Below are positions 7,871-17,351 of a stretch of DNA of 64,000 nucleotides, piece after piece. The stretch lies in contig JAKSKU010000004.1 of assembly GCA_024401565.1 (NCBI GenBank), positions 1 through 64,000 of the forward strand, written 5' to 3'. The DNA comes from Paludibacteraceae bacterium. Lineage in GTDB: Bacteria; Bacteroidota; Bacteroidia; Bacteroidales; Paludibacteraceae. The notes beneath the pieces were generated by a model. The model searched no databases, was not told the DNA's origin, and worked only from the letters and a program-made list of their open reading frames with translations. Within the stretch, counting starts at the first letter, position 1. The number at the start of each line of letters is the position of its first letter. Position numbers and translations under genes: made by a program.

Positions 7871-9883
7871 TTACTTCTTTACTACAAGCTTCTTTACAAC
7901 AGTCTCTTTAGAAGTTGTGATGCGTAGCATGTATACACCGTTTGCAATATCGTCAAGTGAGATCTCTGACTCATTTGCAACCTTCACTGTAGATCCTGAA
8001 AGTGAAACAAACTCAACCTTAACGTCATCGCCTGCTCCAATGATCTCGATGTTTGAAGACGCTGGGTTAGGGATCACTGTGATGACATTGTTGCTAGCGA
8101 AATCTGACACTCCAGAAAGATCTCTTGAGAATGAAATGTAGTCAACGTCGATCCAATCCTTGTCGATTGAAAGTTTCATCACTTGCTCTCCCTTGTAAAG
8201 CTTCATTGTTCCTACTTTAACATCAGCGAATGTGCCCCAATCGCCAGTCTTCTCTATCTCAACCTCCTTAACGGAATTACCGATTGAGACTGTCATCTTA
8301 CCACCGTCTGAATTACCAGTTCCAACTCTCAACACTACATCGTAGTCGCCATCCTCGGCAACGTTGACTGTATAGTTCATCCACTCTCCCTTTTGGCAGT
8401 GACCTAGAGCGACACCTCCAGAAATCTTCTTGATATCAACATCGTCTGAACGATAATAGTTTGTGTAATCATCACATGTGTTGCCTTCGCTCAAGTCGTT
8501 GTATGCCTTTCCTGCGAAACCATTATCGTAGTTCTCTGCCTCTATCTTTCCTGGAATAGCAGCGGCTACACCTCCGTAAGGTCCTACTTCAATAACCTTA
8601 ACTGTCACAGTGCTTTTTGCTGTTCCCTTGCTTGATGTAGCGGAAACCTCAATCTTGTACTCTCCAGCCTCTTTTGGAGTGAAGTCAACTTTAGCGCCGG
8701 TTCCGATCTGACTGCCATTGACTGTATATGTGATCTGGTTAGCTCCACTCATCTCAGCAGAGATAGTGACTGATTTGCCCAACTCAATAGCCGATGCAGA
8801 CGCTGACACTGCCAAGCTTGGTCCACCTGCTGCCTTACCACAAGTCTTTGCTCTTGCTGCCTTAGCTTTATCGGAAGCCATGTATTGTCTCAACCATGTC
8901 ATAGCCGGACGGTCCTGTCCATTCTTGATCAAACCAGAATCGTCTACCCAAGTAGCACCGTGAACATAACCCCAAAGAGTGATACCAGCAACGAAATCTG
9001 CCTCCCAAGCTGTTGGGATCTGCTCAGAGTAACGAGTCTTCTGGCCATTGTCTCCCTGCTTTGCGATATCGTACTCTGTTAGGTAACAAGCCAACTCACG
9101 ACCAGCTTTCTGTGTGATCTGGTTGTGGATATCGTACAAACGAGACTTGAAGTCAGAACCGCTCATATCATTCAAGTCGTGGCTCTGATGTCCGTAAGCG
9201 TCGATTGGAGCTCCTTGTTTAACCAATGTTGACACAAGATCAATGAACTCGTTCTTCTGCCACTGGAATGTGTTGTAGTCATTATACACAAGCACTGCGT
9301 TAGGGAAGAACTTACGAGCCAACTTAAATGCCTCTGTAATCCACTTGTAGTCGCCAGGGTTTGTACTACCACTCATAGCCTGGCTCAAATTTTTCTTAAA
9401 TGTCTTAGCCTGACCGTTGTTATCACCTTCTGCATGACCTGGAATAGCCTCGTTAACAACGTCGATGATTGTCACATCTGGGAATTTTCTTGAGCAAGCC
9501 TCAAACCAGATTTCGATTTGCTTTCTCAATCTGTCACCTGTAAAATCTTTTAGATAGCTTGGATACTGTGAAGTCCATAGCAAACAGTGGAACTTAAACT
9601 GTACACCGTTCTGCTTACACCAGTTGTACTCATTCTCTGCTGATCGCCAGTTCCAAGAAGACAATGCCTGATCCACAGTCTGCACCTCCTTATTAGCGAT
9701 AGAGCCCCACTTTGTCTCGTTCTCTGGAGTCAACTGATCCCACATTGTGCCATAATCAGAAGGAATAGATCCTCTTGTTGTAATGTTACCAAGGAATTTG
9801 CAAGGGTTACCCTTTGCCAATTGTGCATTTGCCTGACCCATAAAGAATAGAGTCGCCGCAACTGAAAGTAAAATTTTCTTCAT
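7871..9883 (-). CDS. GH10 endo-beta-1,4-xylanase 2 with Ig-like, CBM6 and T9SS sorting domains
   Basis: A 670-residue paralogue of xylanase 1 with the same architecture: signal peptide (1-21), GH10 (~22-350), Ig-like (~356-433), CBM6 (~443-587), T9SS sorting domain (~600-670). Acid/base E145 (IDVVNEA) and nucleophile E270 (YLTEYDI) are both present, so it should be active. Where gene 1 reads LTCENE this copy has LTPENE, the more usual GH10 form. Its CBM6 and sorting domain are almost residue-for-residue those of gene 1, while the catalytic domains differ more; this fits recent duplication with gene conversion of the C-terminal half. It has its own promoter box and terminator and is not obviously co-transcribed with its neighbours. 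Confidence 0.95.
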   Translation of the reverse strand: MKKILLSVAATLFFMGQANAQLAKGNPCKFLGNITTRGSIPSDYGTMWDQLTPENETKWGSIANKEVQTVDQALSSWNWRSAENEYNWCKQNGVQFKFHCLLWTSQYPSYLKDFTGDRLRKQIEIWFEACSRKFPDVTIIDVVNEAIPGHAEGDNNGQAKTFKKNLSQAMSGSTNPGDYKWITEAFKLARKFFPNAVLVYNDYNTFQWQKNEFIDLVSTLVKQGAPIDAYGHQSHDLNDMSGSDFKSRLYDIHNQITQKAGRELACYLTEYDIAKQGDNGQKTRYSEQIPTAWEADFVAGITLWGYVHGATWVDDSGLIKNGQDRPAMTWLRQYMASDKAKAARAKTCGKAAGGPSLAVSASASAIELGKSVTISAEMSGANQITYTVNGSQIGTGAKVDFTPKEAGEYKIEVSATSSKGTAKSTVTVKVIEVGPYGGVAAAIPGKIEAENYDNGFAGKAYNDLSEGNTCDDYTNYYRSDDVDIKKISGGVALGHCQKGEWMNYTVNVAEDGDYDVVLRVGTGNSDGGKMTVSIGNSVKEVEIEKTGDWGTFADVKVGTMKLYKGEQVMKLSIDKDWIDVDYISFSRDLSGVSDFASNNVITVIPNPASSNIEIIGAGDDVKVEFVSLSGSTVKVANESEISLDDIANGVYMLRITTSKETVVKKLVVKK

Positions 9884-9953
9884 AGCGTTTTTCTATTAGT
9901 ATTGTATTAGATTTGTCTAGTTGTGATAACCACATCTGCGTTTTTCACGATGG

Positions 9954-9961
9954 CAAACATA
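9954..9961 (-). promoter_or_regulatory. Promoter -7 box of xylanase gene 2
   Basis: TATGTTTG on the minus strand followed by CCATCG, the same context as in gene 4. No TTG at 17-23 bases upstream. Confidence 0.5.
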
Positions 9962-10232
9962 ACCATTTTCTCTTACTAGCATTTAGCATTAACCAACTTT
10001 TTTTGTGAATATCAACACTTTGATTGAAACGCTACTTATTTGACTGATTTTTTGTCAATCTAGGCAAGACGGGGAGATAAACGTCACATTTTTGATAGAC
10101 AAACGCCATTTTCTATGTTGAAAAGCGCCTTTACGAAGTTTTACGGAAATGTAAAACATGCACATTTGTAACTAAATAGATAGTCATTCATACAAAAAAG
10201 ACAATTATGGACTCAACGTTTTGACTGTATAC

Positions 10233-10268
10233 AAAAATAGCTGGCACATTGCTGTGTCAGCTATTTTC
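10233..10268 (-). terminator. Terminator of xylanase gene 3
   Basis: Minus strand AAAATAGCTGACACA pairs with TGTGCCAGCTATTTT (one G-U) and ends in a T run; the hairpin is near-symmetric and could work in both directions. Confidence 0.8.
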
Positions 10269-10286
10269 ATATAGTAAGGTTATTTT

Positions 10287-12377
10287 TTATTTCTTTACAA
10301 CAATCTTCTTGATGACAGTCTCGCTTGGAGTTGTGATTCTCAACATGTATACGCCAGACACAACGTCAGCAAGAGAAATCTCTGTTTCTTTTGATGTCTT
10401 AACAACAGAACCAGCAAGAGAAACAAATTCTACCTTAACGTCTTTTCCTGCACCGATGATTTCGATCTTTGTAGACGCTGGGTTAGGAATCACCGTGATC
10501 ACATTGTTGTTGGCAAATTCGGTAACATCAGACAAATCTTTTGTAAATGATATCCAGTCAACGTCGATCCAATCCTGGTCGATTGTTAGTCGAATCACCT
10601 GCTTTCCTTTATACAAGCGGATTGTGCCTGCACTAATTTCAGCCAAAGTTCCCCATGCACCTGTTTTGTCGACAGTGACATTCTTAATCTCGTTTCCTGC
10701 TGAGATAGTCAACTTTCCATCGTCGTTTCCTTCTCCGACTCTCAATGTGACATTATAGTTGCCATCTTCAGCAACGTCGACTGTATATTCTAGCCATTCT
10801 CCCTTTTGACAATGACCGATAGCCACGCCATCAGAAATCTTCTTGATATCAACATTGTCTTTACGATAAAAATCTGTGTAGTCATCGCAAACATTACCGT
10901 CGCTCAAATCATTGTATGCCTTGCCCGCAAAACCATTATCATAGTTTTCAGCCTCAATCTTACCTGGGATTACAGCTGGGCTACCTCCGTAAGGTCCAAC
11001 TTCGATAACTTTGATTGTCAAAGACGTCTTTACTGTCTCGTTCTTATCATTGTATCCTGTAGCGTCGATCTTATACTCTCCTACCTGAGTTGGCTTGAAA
11101 TAGAACTCACATGGATTAAGCACCCACTTGTCAACGATCAACGTTCCACTTGTCTTGAACTCAATATGCTTTGCATTTGCCATCTCTGCTGTGATCTTAA
11201 CAGAATCTCCAAGAGCAATCACATCCTCAGCTGCCTTAACAGCCAAACTTGGACCTCCTGCATTCTTACCACAAACTGAAGCTGACGCATTCTTTGCCGC
11301 TGCCGTCTTCATATAACTCTCAAGCCAAGTGAAAGCCGAACGTTTCTGACAGTTTCTGACAAGACCAGACGCACCCTTGTCGCCACCATCTTCAACCCAT
11401 GTCTTTCCATAGATCCAACCCCAAAGAGTCACGCCTGGGACGAAATCAGCCTCCCACATGATTGGGAACTGCTCCTTGTAACGAGTCTCGAAAGTAGAAT
11501 CGTCCTTCTTGTTGATATCATACTCTGTGATATACTGTGGCAATTTAGTCTTATTATATATGTCATACAAAGCTGTCTTAAATTCACTGCCACTCATATC
11601 ATTCAAATCATGAGCCTGGTTTCCTGCGGCGTCGATCGGACCGCCACAAGCCTTGATACCGTTGACAAGATCGATGAACTCAGACTTCTGCCACTTGAAT
11701 GTGTTATAGTCGTTGTAGATCAATGTTGCCTCTGGCCAACGCTCACGAGCCAAACGGAAGGCCTCAGCCAACCACTGGTATGAGTTGGTATTTGGATAAC
11801 CGTTTGTGTTACAGTTGTAGCTTGGACGTACTCCAGTCTCCTTTTGAGCACGATCCTCTGCCAACGATCCCAAAGCCTCAATGATCTTTGTCTCCTTGTA
11901 TGGAGAATGGTAATTACCACCAGTATAGATAGCCTCGTTGACCACGTCGATGATCTTCAAATCCGGATAATGCTTCTTCACCTCGTCATACCACTCGATG
12001 ATAGCCTTCTTTGTATCTGCAACACTAAGGCTTTCGATCCAACCAGGATGCTGAGATCCCCAAATCAATGCGTGATACTTGAAGATGATACCCTTCTGCT
12101 TACAATAGTTGTATGTTCTGTCGGCATTATCCCAGTTGAACGTACCCCAACCACTATGAACAGAGCCCCACTTAGTGGCGTTCTCACATGTCACCTGATC
12201 CCAGTAGTCAGAATAGACGTAACCATTGCTACACTCCTGCGGATCGCAATACTCCTGCCAATTATAAGATGTTGTGATGTTACCTAAAAACTTGCACTTG
12301 TTGTCTTTTGCCAACTGTGCCTGTGCCTGGCCCAAAAATAGAAGGGCAAGAGCTGAAGTAGTTAAAATCCTTTTCAT
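10287..12377 (-). CDS. GH10 endo-beta-1,4-xylanase 3 with Ig-like, CBM6 and T9SS sorting domains
   Basis: A 696-residue secreted xylanase. Signal peptide (~1-21), GH10 (~22-380), Ig-like (~385-470), CBM6 (~480-620) and T9SS sorting domain (~626-696). Acid/base E148 in IDVVNEA and nucleophile E285 in YITEYDI. Compared with genes 1 and 2 it has an extra N-terminal block (NWQEYCDPQ) and a longer loop after the acid/base (~residues 155-198), features shared only with gene 4. Two ATGs compete: 12383 and 12377. A strong GGGAGG Shine-Dalgarno lies only 2 bases before the first but 8 before the second, so I place the start at 12377 (MKRILTTS). Such a strong ribosome site is unusual for Bacteroidota. 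The Ig-like domain carries an insert (DKWVLNPCEFYFKP) also found in gene 4. Confidence 0.95.
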   Translation of the reverse strand: MKRILTTSALALLFLGQAQAQLAKDNKCKFLGNITTSYNWQEYCDPQECSNGYVYSDYWDQVTCENATKWGSVHSGWGTFNWDNADRTYNYCKQKGIIFKYHALIWGSQHPGWIESLSVADTKKAIIEWYDEVKKHYPDLKIIDVVNEAIYTGGNYHSPYKETKIIEALGSLAEDRAQKETGVRPSYNCNTNGYPNTNSYQWLAEAFRLARERWPEATLIYNDYNTFKWQKSEFIDLVNGIKACGGPIDAAGNQAHDLNDMSGSEFKTALYDIYNKTKLPQYITEYDINKKDDSTFETRYKEQFPIMWEADFVPGVTLWGWIYGKTWVEDGGDKGASGLVRNCQKRSAFTWLESYMKTAAAKNASASVCGKNAGGPSLAVKAAEDVIALGDSVKITAEMANAKHIEFKTSGTLIVDKWVLNPCEFYFKPTQVGEYKIDATGYNDKNETVKTSLTIKVIEVGPYGGSPAVIPGKIEAENYDNGFAGKAYNDLSDGNVCDDYTDFYRKDNVDIKKISDGVAIGHCQKGEWLEYTVDVAEDGNYNVTLRVGEGNDDGKLTISAGNEIKNVTVDKTGAWGTLAEISAGTIRLYKGKQVIRLTIDQDWIDVDWISFTKDLSDVTEFANNNVITVIPNPASTKIEIIGAGKDVKVEFVSLAGSVVKTSKETEISLADVVSGVYMLRITTPSETVIKKIVVKK

Positions 12378-12385
12378 ATGCATAT

Positions 12386-12391
12386 CCTCCC
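12386..12391 (-). promoter_or_regulatory. Strong Shine-Dalgarno site deciding the start of xylanase gene 3
   Basis: GGGAGG on the minus strand, 8 bases before the ATG at 12377 and only 2 before the ATG at 12383. Few other genes in the window have so clear a site. Confidence 0.6.
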
Positions 12392-12446
12392 ATTATTAAA
12401 TTAAACCCTTTTGTTAAAAATGCGTTTTTGTATCCTTTTGTACTCG

Positions 12447-12476
12447 CAAACATATTCATTTTGGCGGCATTTCCAA
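12447..12476 (-). promoter_or_regulatory. Promoter of xylanase gene 3
   Basis: Minus strand: TTG (complement of 12474-12476), 19-base spacer, TATGTTTG (complement of 12447-12454); a near-ideal Bacteroidota promoter ~70 bases before the start. Confidence 0.7.
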
Positions 12477-12582
12477 GAGCATTTCCATATTTTTTCTTCA
12501 CATTTTTCAATTATAGTCGCCAAAGATGTCGGAGAACATAATCACGATGCAATAATCAAGACAAATGACATTCATCAACAAT

Positions 12583-12617
12583 AAAGAGCCGATACAATCA
12601 ACTTGCATCGGCTCTTT
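12583..12617 (-). terminator. Terminator of xylanase gene 4
   Basis: AAAGAGCCGATAC and GCATCGGCTCTTT form a 13-bp stem (one G-U pair) with T residues following on the minus strand. The GAGCCGA core recalls the terminators of genes 1 and 2. Confidence 0.8.
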
Positions 12618-12639
12618 AGTTTTAACGCTACAATATTAA

Positions 12640-14721
12640 TTATTTCTTAACGATCAATTTCTTGACAACAGTCTCGCTTGGAGTTGAAATTCTTAGCATA
12701 TAGACGCCACTTGCAACGTCATCAAGAGAAATCTCTGATTCATTTGCCACCTTCACTACAGAACCCGCCAGAGACACAAACTCAACCTTAACCTCATCTC
12801 CTGCTCCAAGGATCTCAATCTTTGAAGACGCTGGATTTGGGATGACAGTTATGACATTATTGTTTGCAAAATCAGAAACTGAAGAAAGATCTCTTGTAAA
12901 CGAAATCCAGTCGATATCAATCCAATCTTTGTCTATATTCAATTTAATCACCTGCTCTCCTTTTGATAGATGAATCTTTCCCGCATTCACTTCAGCGAAA
13001 GAACCCCATTCTCCAGTCTTGCTGACTGTGACTGACTTCACCTCATTTCCAGCTGAAATCGACAATTTACCTTCGTCGTTTCCTTCTCCTACTCTCAAAG
13101 TGATTTCATAGTCACCCTCTTGCTCAACATTAACTGTATACTTTGTCCACTCTCCTTCCTGGCAGTTTCCAAGAGCAACTCCATCAGAGATCTTCTTAAT
13201 GTCAACATCATCAGAACGATAATGGTTCTTGAAATCATCACATGTATTTCCTTCGCTCATATCAAAGAATGATACGCTGGCAAAACCGTTATCATAGTTT
13301 TCTGCCTCAATCTTGCCCGGAATGGTAGCAGCCTTACCTCCATAAGGACCAACTTCAACAACCTTAACAGTCAACTTTGCTGTAGCCTGAAGATCTGTGC
13401 TTGTGTATCCAGTAGCGTCAATATTATATACGCCAGCCTCAGTTGGCTTCCAATAGAACTCACATGGGAACACCCATTTATCCTTAATCTGAACACCGTT
13501 TGCATTAAACTTGATATTCTTGGCATTGTCCAACTCTGCAGTAATCTTAACTGAATCACCAAGAGCAATTGTAGTAGCGGAAGCATTGACAGTCAAAGTC
13601 ACAGAAGGAGTAGCAACACCACCCGCCTTGCCACATACTGTAGCTGACGCGTTCTTTGCTGCTGATGTAGCCATATACTGCTTCAACCATGTCATTGCTG
13701 GACGTGGGGATCCATTTTTGTACAAACCTGAATCATCAACCCATGTCTTATTATAAATCCATCCCCATAGAGTCACACCAGGCACAAAGTCCGCTTCCCA
13801 CATCACCGGAATCTGCTCCGAATAGCGAATCTTCATGTTGTTATCACCCTGACCTGAAATATCATACTCTGTGATATATATAGGCAATTTTGTCTTGTTG
13901 TGGATATTGTACAAAACTGTTTTGAAATTAGATCCACTCATTTCGCTCAAATCATGACTCTGACAACCAGCAGCGTCTATCGGAGCTCCACATGCTTTCA
14001 ATCCATTTAAAAGATCAATGAACTGATTTGTATTCCACTGGAACGTGTTATAGTCGTTGTAGATTAGAACAGCTTCTGGCCAACGCTCACGAGCCATACG
14101 GAATGCCTCTGCAATCCACTGATAATCATCAGTCTTGCTATATCCCTTCAAGTTTGGTTGGAAGTTCTTCCCCAATCTGTCATTTGCCAATGAAGTGAAC
14201 GCCTGAATCATCTTTGTGCTTGTATATGGAGAGTGATAACTGCTTCCATAGACAGCCTCGTTCACAACATCAATAATCTTCAAATCTGGGTAGTGTCTCT
14301 TCACCTCATCATACCACTCAACAATAGCCTTCTTCGTGTCATCAACACTTAAAGACGCAATCCAACTTGGATATTGTCCGCCCCATGTCAAAGCATGGAA
14401 CTTAAAAAGAATACCCTTCTGCTTACAATAGTTGTATGTTCTGTCGGCGTTATCCCAATTAAACTTTCCCCATCCTTTGTGTACAGACCCCCACTTAGAG
14501 GCGTTCTCACATGTAACCTGATCCCAAAGATTGCTATAAACAGCATCCGCGGAATATTGGCCACTTGGTTTGTCGGTACCTTGAGGATCACAATACTCCT
14601 GCCAATTATAAGAAGTAGTGATGTTACCTAAAAACTTGCACTTGTTGTCTTTTGCAAGTTGGGCTTGCATCTGCCCGGCAAACATAAAAGCTACCGCTGA
14701 GGCGAATAAAACTTTTTTCAT
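12640..14721 (-). CDS. GH10 endo-beta-1,4-xylanase 4 with Ig-like, CBM6 and T9SS sorting domains
   Basis: A 693-residue enzyme, first of the four by transcription order. Signal peptide (1-20), GH10 (~21-372), Ig-like (~380-467), CBM6 (~475-615), T9SS sorting domain (~623-693, ending LIVKK). Acid/base E155 (IDVVNEA) and nucleophile E285 (YITEYDI) are present. It shares the CDPQ insertion and extended loop with gene 3 and the start QLAKDNKCKFLGNITT with the whole set. The CBM6 is the most divergent of the four (SVSFFDMSEGN replaces the GKAYNDLS form, and TKYTV replaces MNYTV), which could shift ligand preference. A divergent promoter region separates it from the TonB receptor at 15069. Confidence 0.95.
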   Translation of the reverse strand: MKKVLFASAVAFMFAGQMQAQLAKDNKCKFLGNITTSYNWQEYCDPQGTDKPSGQYSADAVYSNLWDQVTCENASKWGSVHKGWGKFNWDNADRTYNYCKQKGILFKFHALTWGGQYPSWIASLSVDDTKKAIVEWYDEVKRHYPDLKIIDVVNEAVYGSSYHSPYTSTKMIQAFTSLANDRLGKNFQPNLKGYSKTDDYQWIAEAFRMARERWPEAVLIYNDYNTFQWNTNQFIDLLNGLKACGAPIDAAGCQSHDLSEMSGSNFKTVLYNIHNKTKLPIYITEYDISGQGDNNMKIRYSEQIPVMWEADFVPGVTLWGWIYNKTWVDDSGLYKNGSPRPAMTWLKQYMATSAAKNASATVCGKAGGVATPSVTLTVNASATTIALGDSVKITAELDNAKNIKFNANGVQIKDKWVFPCEFYWKPTEAGVYNIDATGYTSTDLQATAKLTVKVVEVGPYGGKAATIPGKIEAENYDNGFASVSFFDMSEGNTCDDFKNHYRSDDVDIKKISDGVALGNCQEGEWTKYTVNVEQEGDYEITLRVGEGNDEGKLSISAGNEVKSVTVSKTGEWGSFAEVNAGKIHLSKGEQVIKLNIDKDWIDIDWISFTRDLSSVSDFANNNVITVIPNPASSKIEILGAGDEVKVEFVSLAGSVVKVANESEISLDDVASGVYMLRISTPSETVVKKLIVKK

Positions 14722-14780
14722 ACGCGTTTTGTCTAGTTATATATGTAGTGTAATAAATGATACTTCCTCTCTTGTGATGG

Positions 14781-14788
14781 CAAACATA
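14781..14788 (-). promoter_or_regulatory. Promoter -7 box of xylanase gene 4
   Basis: TATGTTTG on the minus strand followed by CCATC, as in gene 2; no clear -33 TTG. Confidence 0.5.
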
Positions 14789-14981
14789 TCCAATAATCAC
14801 TGTTACTGATTCATTTTTACATCTATTCTCTTAACATTTTCGTATTTATGCTGTAAAACATAAGGAATATAGGTTTTTGTAATTTAACATTCGTTAACAT
14901 ATTTAACTTAATTTATGTTAAATTCACCGATGAATTATGTTAAAAAATGTAAAATTCGAAAGACTTGATGTTGTAGACGCG

Positions 14982-14989
14982 TAAATTTG
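14982..14989 (+). promoter_or_regulatory. Promoter -7 box of the TonB receptor gene at 15069
   Basis: TAAATTTG, a perfect TAnnTTTG, giving a leader of about 70 bases. Confidence 0.5.
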
Positions 14990-15068
14990 TAACATCAAAC
15001 GTAGAAGAACGTATATGGCACCGTTCTGGTTCGTTAGGTAAAATCATTCATAAACAAAACAGAAAAAA

Positions 15069-17117
15069 ATGGAAAAAAAAGAAAATTCTTTCTTCCCAGC
15101 CTCTGAAGCGAGATGGAAAAGATTCTCAAATGAGAAGTTTTCAGCATTCAAAAGCATGCACAAGTCTATTTCAATCGGAGTTTTAAGTATCGCGACTTTA
15201 ACTTCAGCCGACTTAAAAGCTCAGACTCAGGCGGATTCTGCAAATGCCGAACTAAACTATCAGCTTCAAGACATCGAAGTCACAACAGAACGTGTGCCGC
15301 TGACTATGGCCGTCGCACCTCGTCTGGTGACGGTGATGACCAAGGAGGACGTTAGCGCGGCATCTGTACAGAGCATCAACGACCTTCTGGAATACGCGGT
15401 GGGCGTGGATGTTCGCCAGCGTGGAGAGATGGGTGTGCAGTCGGACATTTCTGTCAGAGGTGGCACGTTCGACCAGATCACCGTCCTACTTAACGGCATC
15501 AACATCTCATCACCACACACAGGACACTTGTCTGCAGACTTTCCTGTCAGTATGGACGAGATAGAGCGTATAGAAGTGTTGGAGGGTCCGGCAGCACGTG
15601 TGTTCGGCACTTCCGCATTCAACGGTGCTATCAACATCGTGACTAAATGCGACAACTCAAGCCACGTTGCAGGCCACGTCTTCGGAGGAAGCTACGGTTA
15701 CGCAGGCGGAGAAATGTCGGCCAACCTGTCAACAGGAAAAGTGCACCAGCAAATTTCAGGCGGATTCCGTCGTGCTGACGGCGACCAGGAAAACAGTGAT
15801 TTCAAACAGACTAAATTCTTCTATCAGGGTAATCTTTCCAACCCTGCATTGAAGGTGGATTGGCAGACAGGTGTGAGCAGCCAGGACTACGGTGCCAACA
15901 CATTCTACTCTGCAGCCTACCCTAACCAGTGGGAATCAACAACAAAATGGATCACATCAGTGAAGGCAGAGACTAACAGCCGTGTGCATTTTGTACCGTC
16001 AATCTACTGGAACAGATCAAAAGACCATTTCCAGCTTGTACGCGACACACACAAGGGCGAGAATTTCCACCAGTGCGACGTTTACGGTGTCAATCTTGGA
16101 GCATGGGTAGAGTCTAAAATCGGAAAAACAGCCTTCGGAGCTGAGATGCGCAGCGAAAACATTCTCTCTACAAATCTTGGAAAACCTACAACAGACTCTG
16201 TGGCTGTACGCGGAGAGGACAGCATCTACTACAAAAAACAGGATGGACGCGACAATATCTCTTATTATATAGAGCATACCATACTATTGAAAAAGTGGAC
16301 TCTTTCTCTTGGCGCGATGGCTCACAAAGTGACTAATTTGAATACCAAGATGAAGGTTTATCCTGGAGTTGACCTTGCTTTCCGTCCGAATGACTACTGG
16401 AAAATATCAGCGTCGTGGAATATGGCTATGCGTCTTCCTACTTTCACAGACCTATATTATAAGAGTCCGACAAACGAAGGAAACGTTGGTCTTAAGCCTG
16501 AAGAGTCGTCGGCCATCGACCTTGGCGTAAGATATCGCAACCGTGGAATCGAGAGCAACGTCTCCCTATTCTATCACCACGGGACAAATATGATCGACTG
16601 GGTGATGTATTCAGCAGACGATATTTTCCATTCAGCCGCATTCGAATTGAAAAACAAAGGCTTCGAACTAAACGCAGCTTTTTTGGGTAGAGAGGTGTTT
16701 GGCGAAAAATGTCCTGTAAGAAAAGTGTCGTTCGGATATGCCCACATCAATCAGGAAAGAGAGGACGAGGTGGAGATCTACAAATCAAACTACGCTCTTG
16801 AATATCTCCGTCACAAATTATCGGCAAGCTTAGAGACAAGGGTTGTGAAGAATCTTAACGCTACCCTATCCCTACGCTACCAGAACAGAAACGGAAGCTA
16901 CATCAAATATGACGAGAACCACAAATCGACTGGCGAACTTGTAGACTACGATCCTTACACGCTTGTAGATTTGAAGCTTTCTTGGGATGCGGCAAACTGG
17001 AGCGTCTACGCAATTGCCAACAACCTTTTCAACGTCAGCTACTACGACCTTGGAAACATTCCTCAGCCAGGTGTATGGTTGAAGGCAGGTGCTAAATTCA
17101 AAATTGGCATTAAATAA
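15069..17117 (+). CDS. TonB-dependent outer-membrane receptor (BtuB/vitamin-type)
   Basis: A 682-residue outer-membrane receptor that imports a ligand with energy from TonB-ExbBD. It lacks the carboxypeptidase-like N-terminal domain of SusC proteins, has a plug domain (~70-200; MTKEDV, SVRGGTFDQITVLLNG, RIEVLEGPAARVFG) and a 22-strand barrel ending in GAKFKIGIK. Size and plug order resemble cobalamin or iron-chelate receptors more than glycan receptors; the ligand cannot be read from the sequence. The N-terminus is odd: ~45 charged residues (RWKRFSNEKFSAFKSMHKS) precede the hydrophobic signal stretch and the AQTQ cleavage-like site. I recall similar long N-regions in other Bacteroidales TonB receptors, so the start at 15069 is probably correct. 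A strong terminator follows. Confidence 0.88.
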   Translation: MEKKENSFFPASEARWKRFSNEKFSAFKSMHKSISIGVLSIATLTSADLKAQTQADSANAELNYQLQDIEVTTERVPLTMAVAPRLVTVMTKEDVSAASVQSINDLLEYAVGVDVRQRGEMGVQSDISVRGGTFDQITVLLNGINISSPHTGHLSADFPVSMDEIERIEVLEGPAARVFGTSAFNGAINIVTKCDNSSHVAGHVFGGSYGYAGGEMSANLSTGKVHQQISGGFRRADGDQENSDFKQTKFFYQGNLSNPALKVDWQTGVSSQDYGANTFYSAAYPNQWESTTKWITSVKAETNSRVHFVPSIYWNRSKDHFQLVRDTHKGENFHQCDVYGVNLGAWVESKIGKTAFGAEMRSENILSTNLGKPTTDSVAVRGEDSIYYKKQDGRDNISYYIEHTILLKKWTLSLGAMAHKVTNLNTKMKVYPGVDLAFRPNDYWKISASWNMAMRLPTFTDLYYKSPTNEGNVGLKPEESSAIDLGVRYRNRGIESNVSLFYHHGTNMIDWVMYSADDIFHSAAFELKNKGFELNAAFLGREVFGEKCPVRKVSFGYAHINQEREDEVEIYKSNYALEYLRHKLSASLETRVVKNLNATLSLRYQNRNGSYIKYDENHKSTGELVDYDPYTLVDLKLSWDAANWSVYAIANNLFNVSYYDLGNIPQPGVWLKAGAKFKIGIK

Positions 17118-17144
17118 TAAATCCAATTCTACAAAACTGATACT

Positions 17145-17181
17145 AAAGCGGAAGTGCTATTGTTAGTGCTTCCGCTTTTTT
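17145..17181 (+). terminator. Terminator of the TonB receptor gene
   Basis: AAAGCGGAAG pairs perfectly with CTTCCGCTTT and is followed by a T run. Confidence 0.85.
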
Positions 17182-17267
17182 GTCAAACAAGAATCACATT
17201 CATGATGGACTGGCGTACCAAATCAGAAATAAAAAAGCATTACTGGTTACAAATATGTCATAATATA

Positions 17268-17275
17268 TATATTTG
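17268..17275 (+). promoter_or_regulatory. Promoter -7 box of the GH5 gene
   Basis: TATATTTG, a perfect TAnnTTTG 76 bases before the start; TGG at 17244-17246 is a weak -33 candidate. Confidence 0.5.
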
Positions 17276-17351
17276 CGAGAAGAAAACAGGTGATTATAGA
17301 TGTTGTCTCAAATATGGGTCAATATCATAAAAAACAAACACCATAAAAAAT

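Larger units (their letters stand above)
9884..10286. other. Intergenic region between xylanase genes 2 and 3
   Basis: 403 bases without a gene. It holds the -7 box of xylanase gene 2 near 9954 and the terminator of gene 3 near 10233. The remainder is AT-rich with no open frame, repeat or structured element that I could see. Confidence 0.7.
14722..15068. other. Divergent intergenic region between xylanase 4 and a TonB receptor
   Basis: 347 AT-rich bases with one minus-strand -7 box (14781-14788) and one plus-strand -7 box (14982-14989). Many GTTAA/TTAAC words occur between 14830 and 14945 (for example TTAACATTCGTTAACA), which may be operator half-sites, but no clear single palindrome stands out. 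No cobalamin-riboswitch core was recognisable. Confidence 0.55.

Noticed and set aside
14990..15068. Possible cobalamin riboswitch before the BtuB-like receptor
   Set aside because: No B12-box-like core or long structured leader could be recognised; the leader after the -7 box is only ~70 bases.
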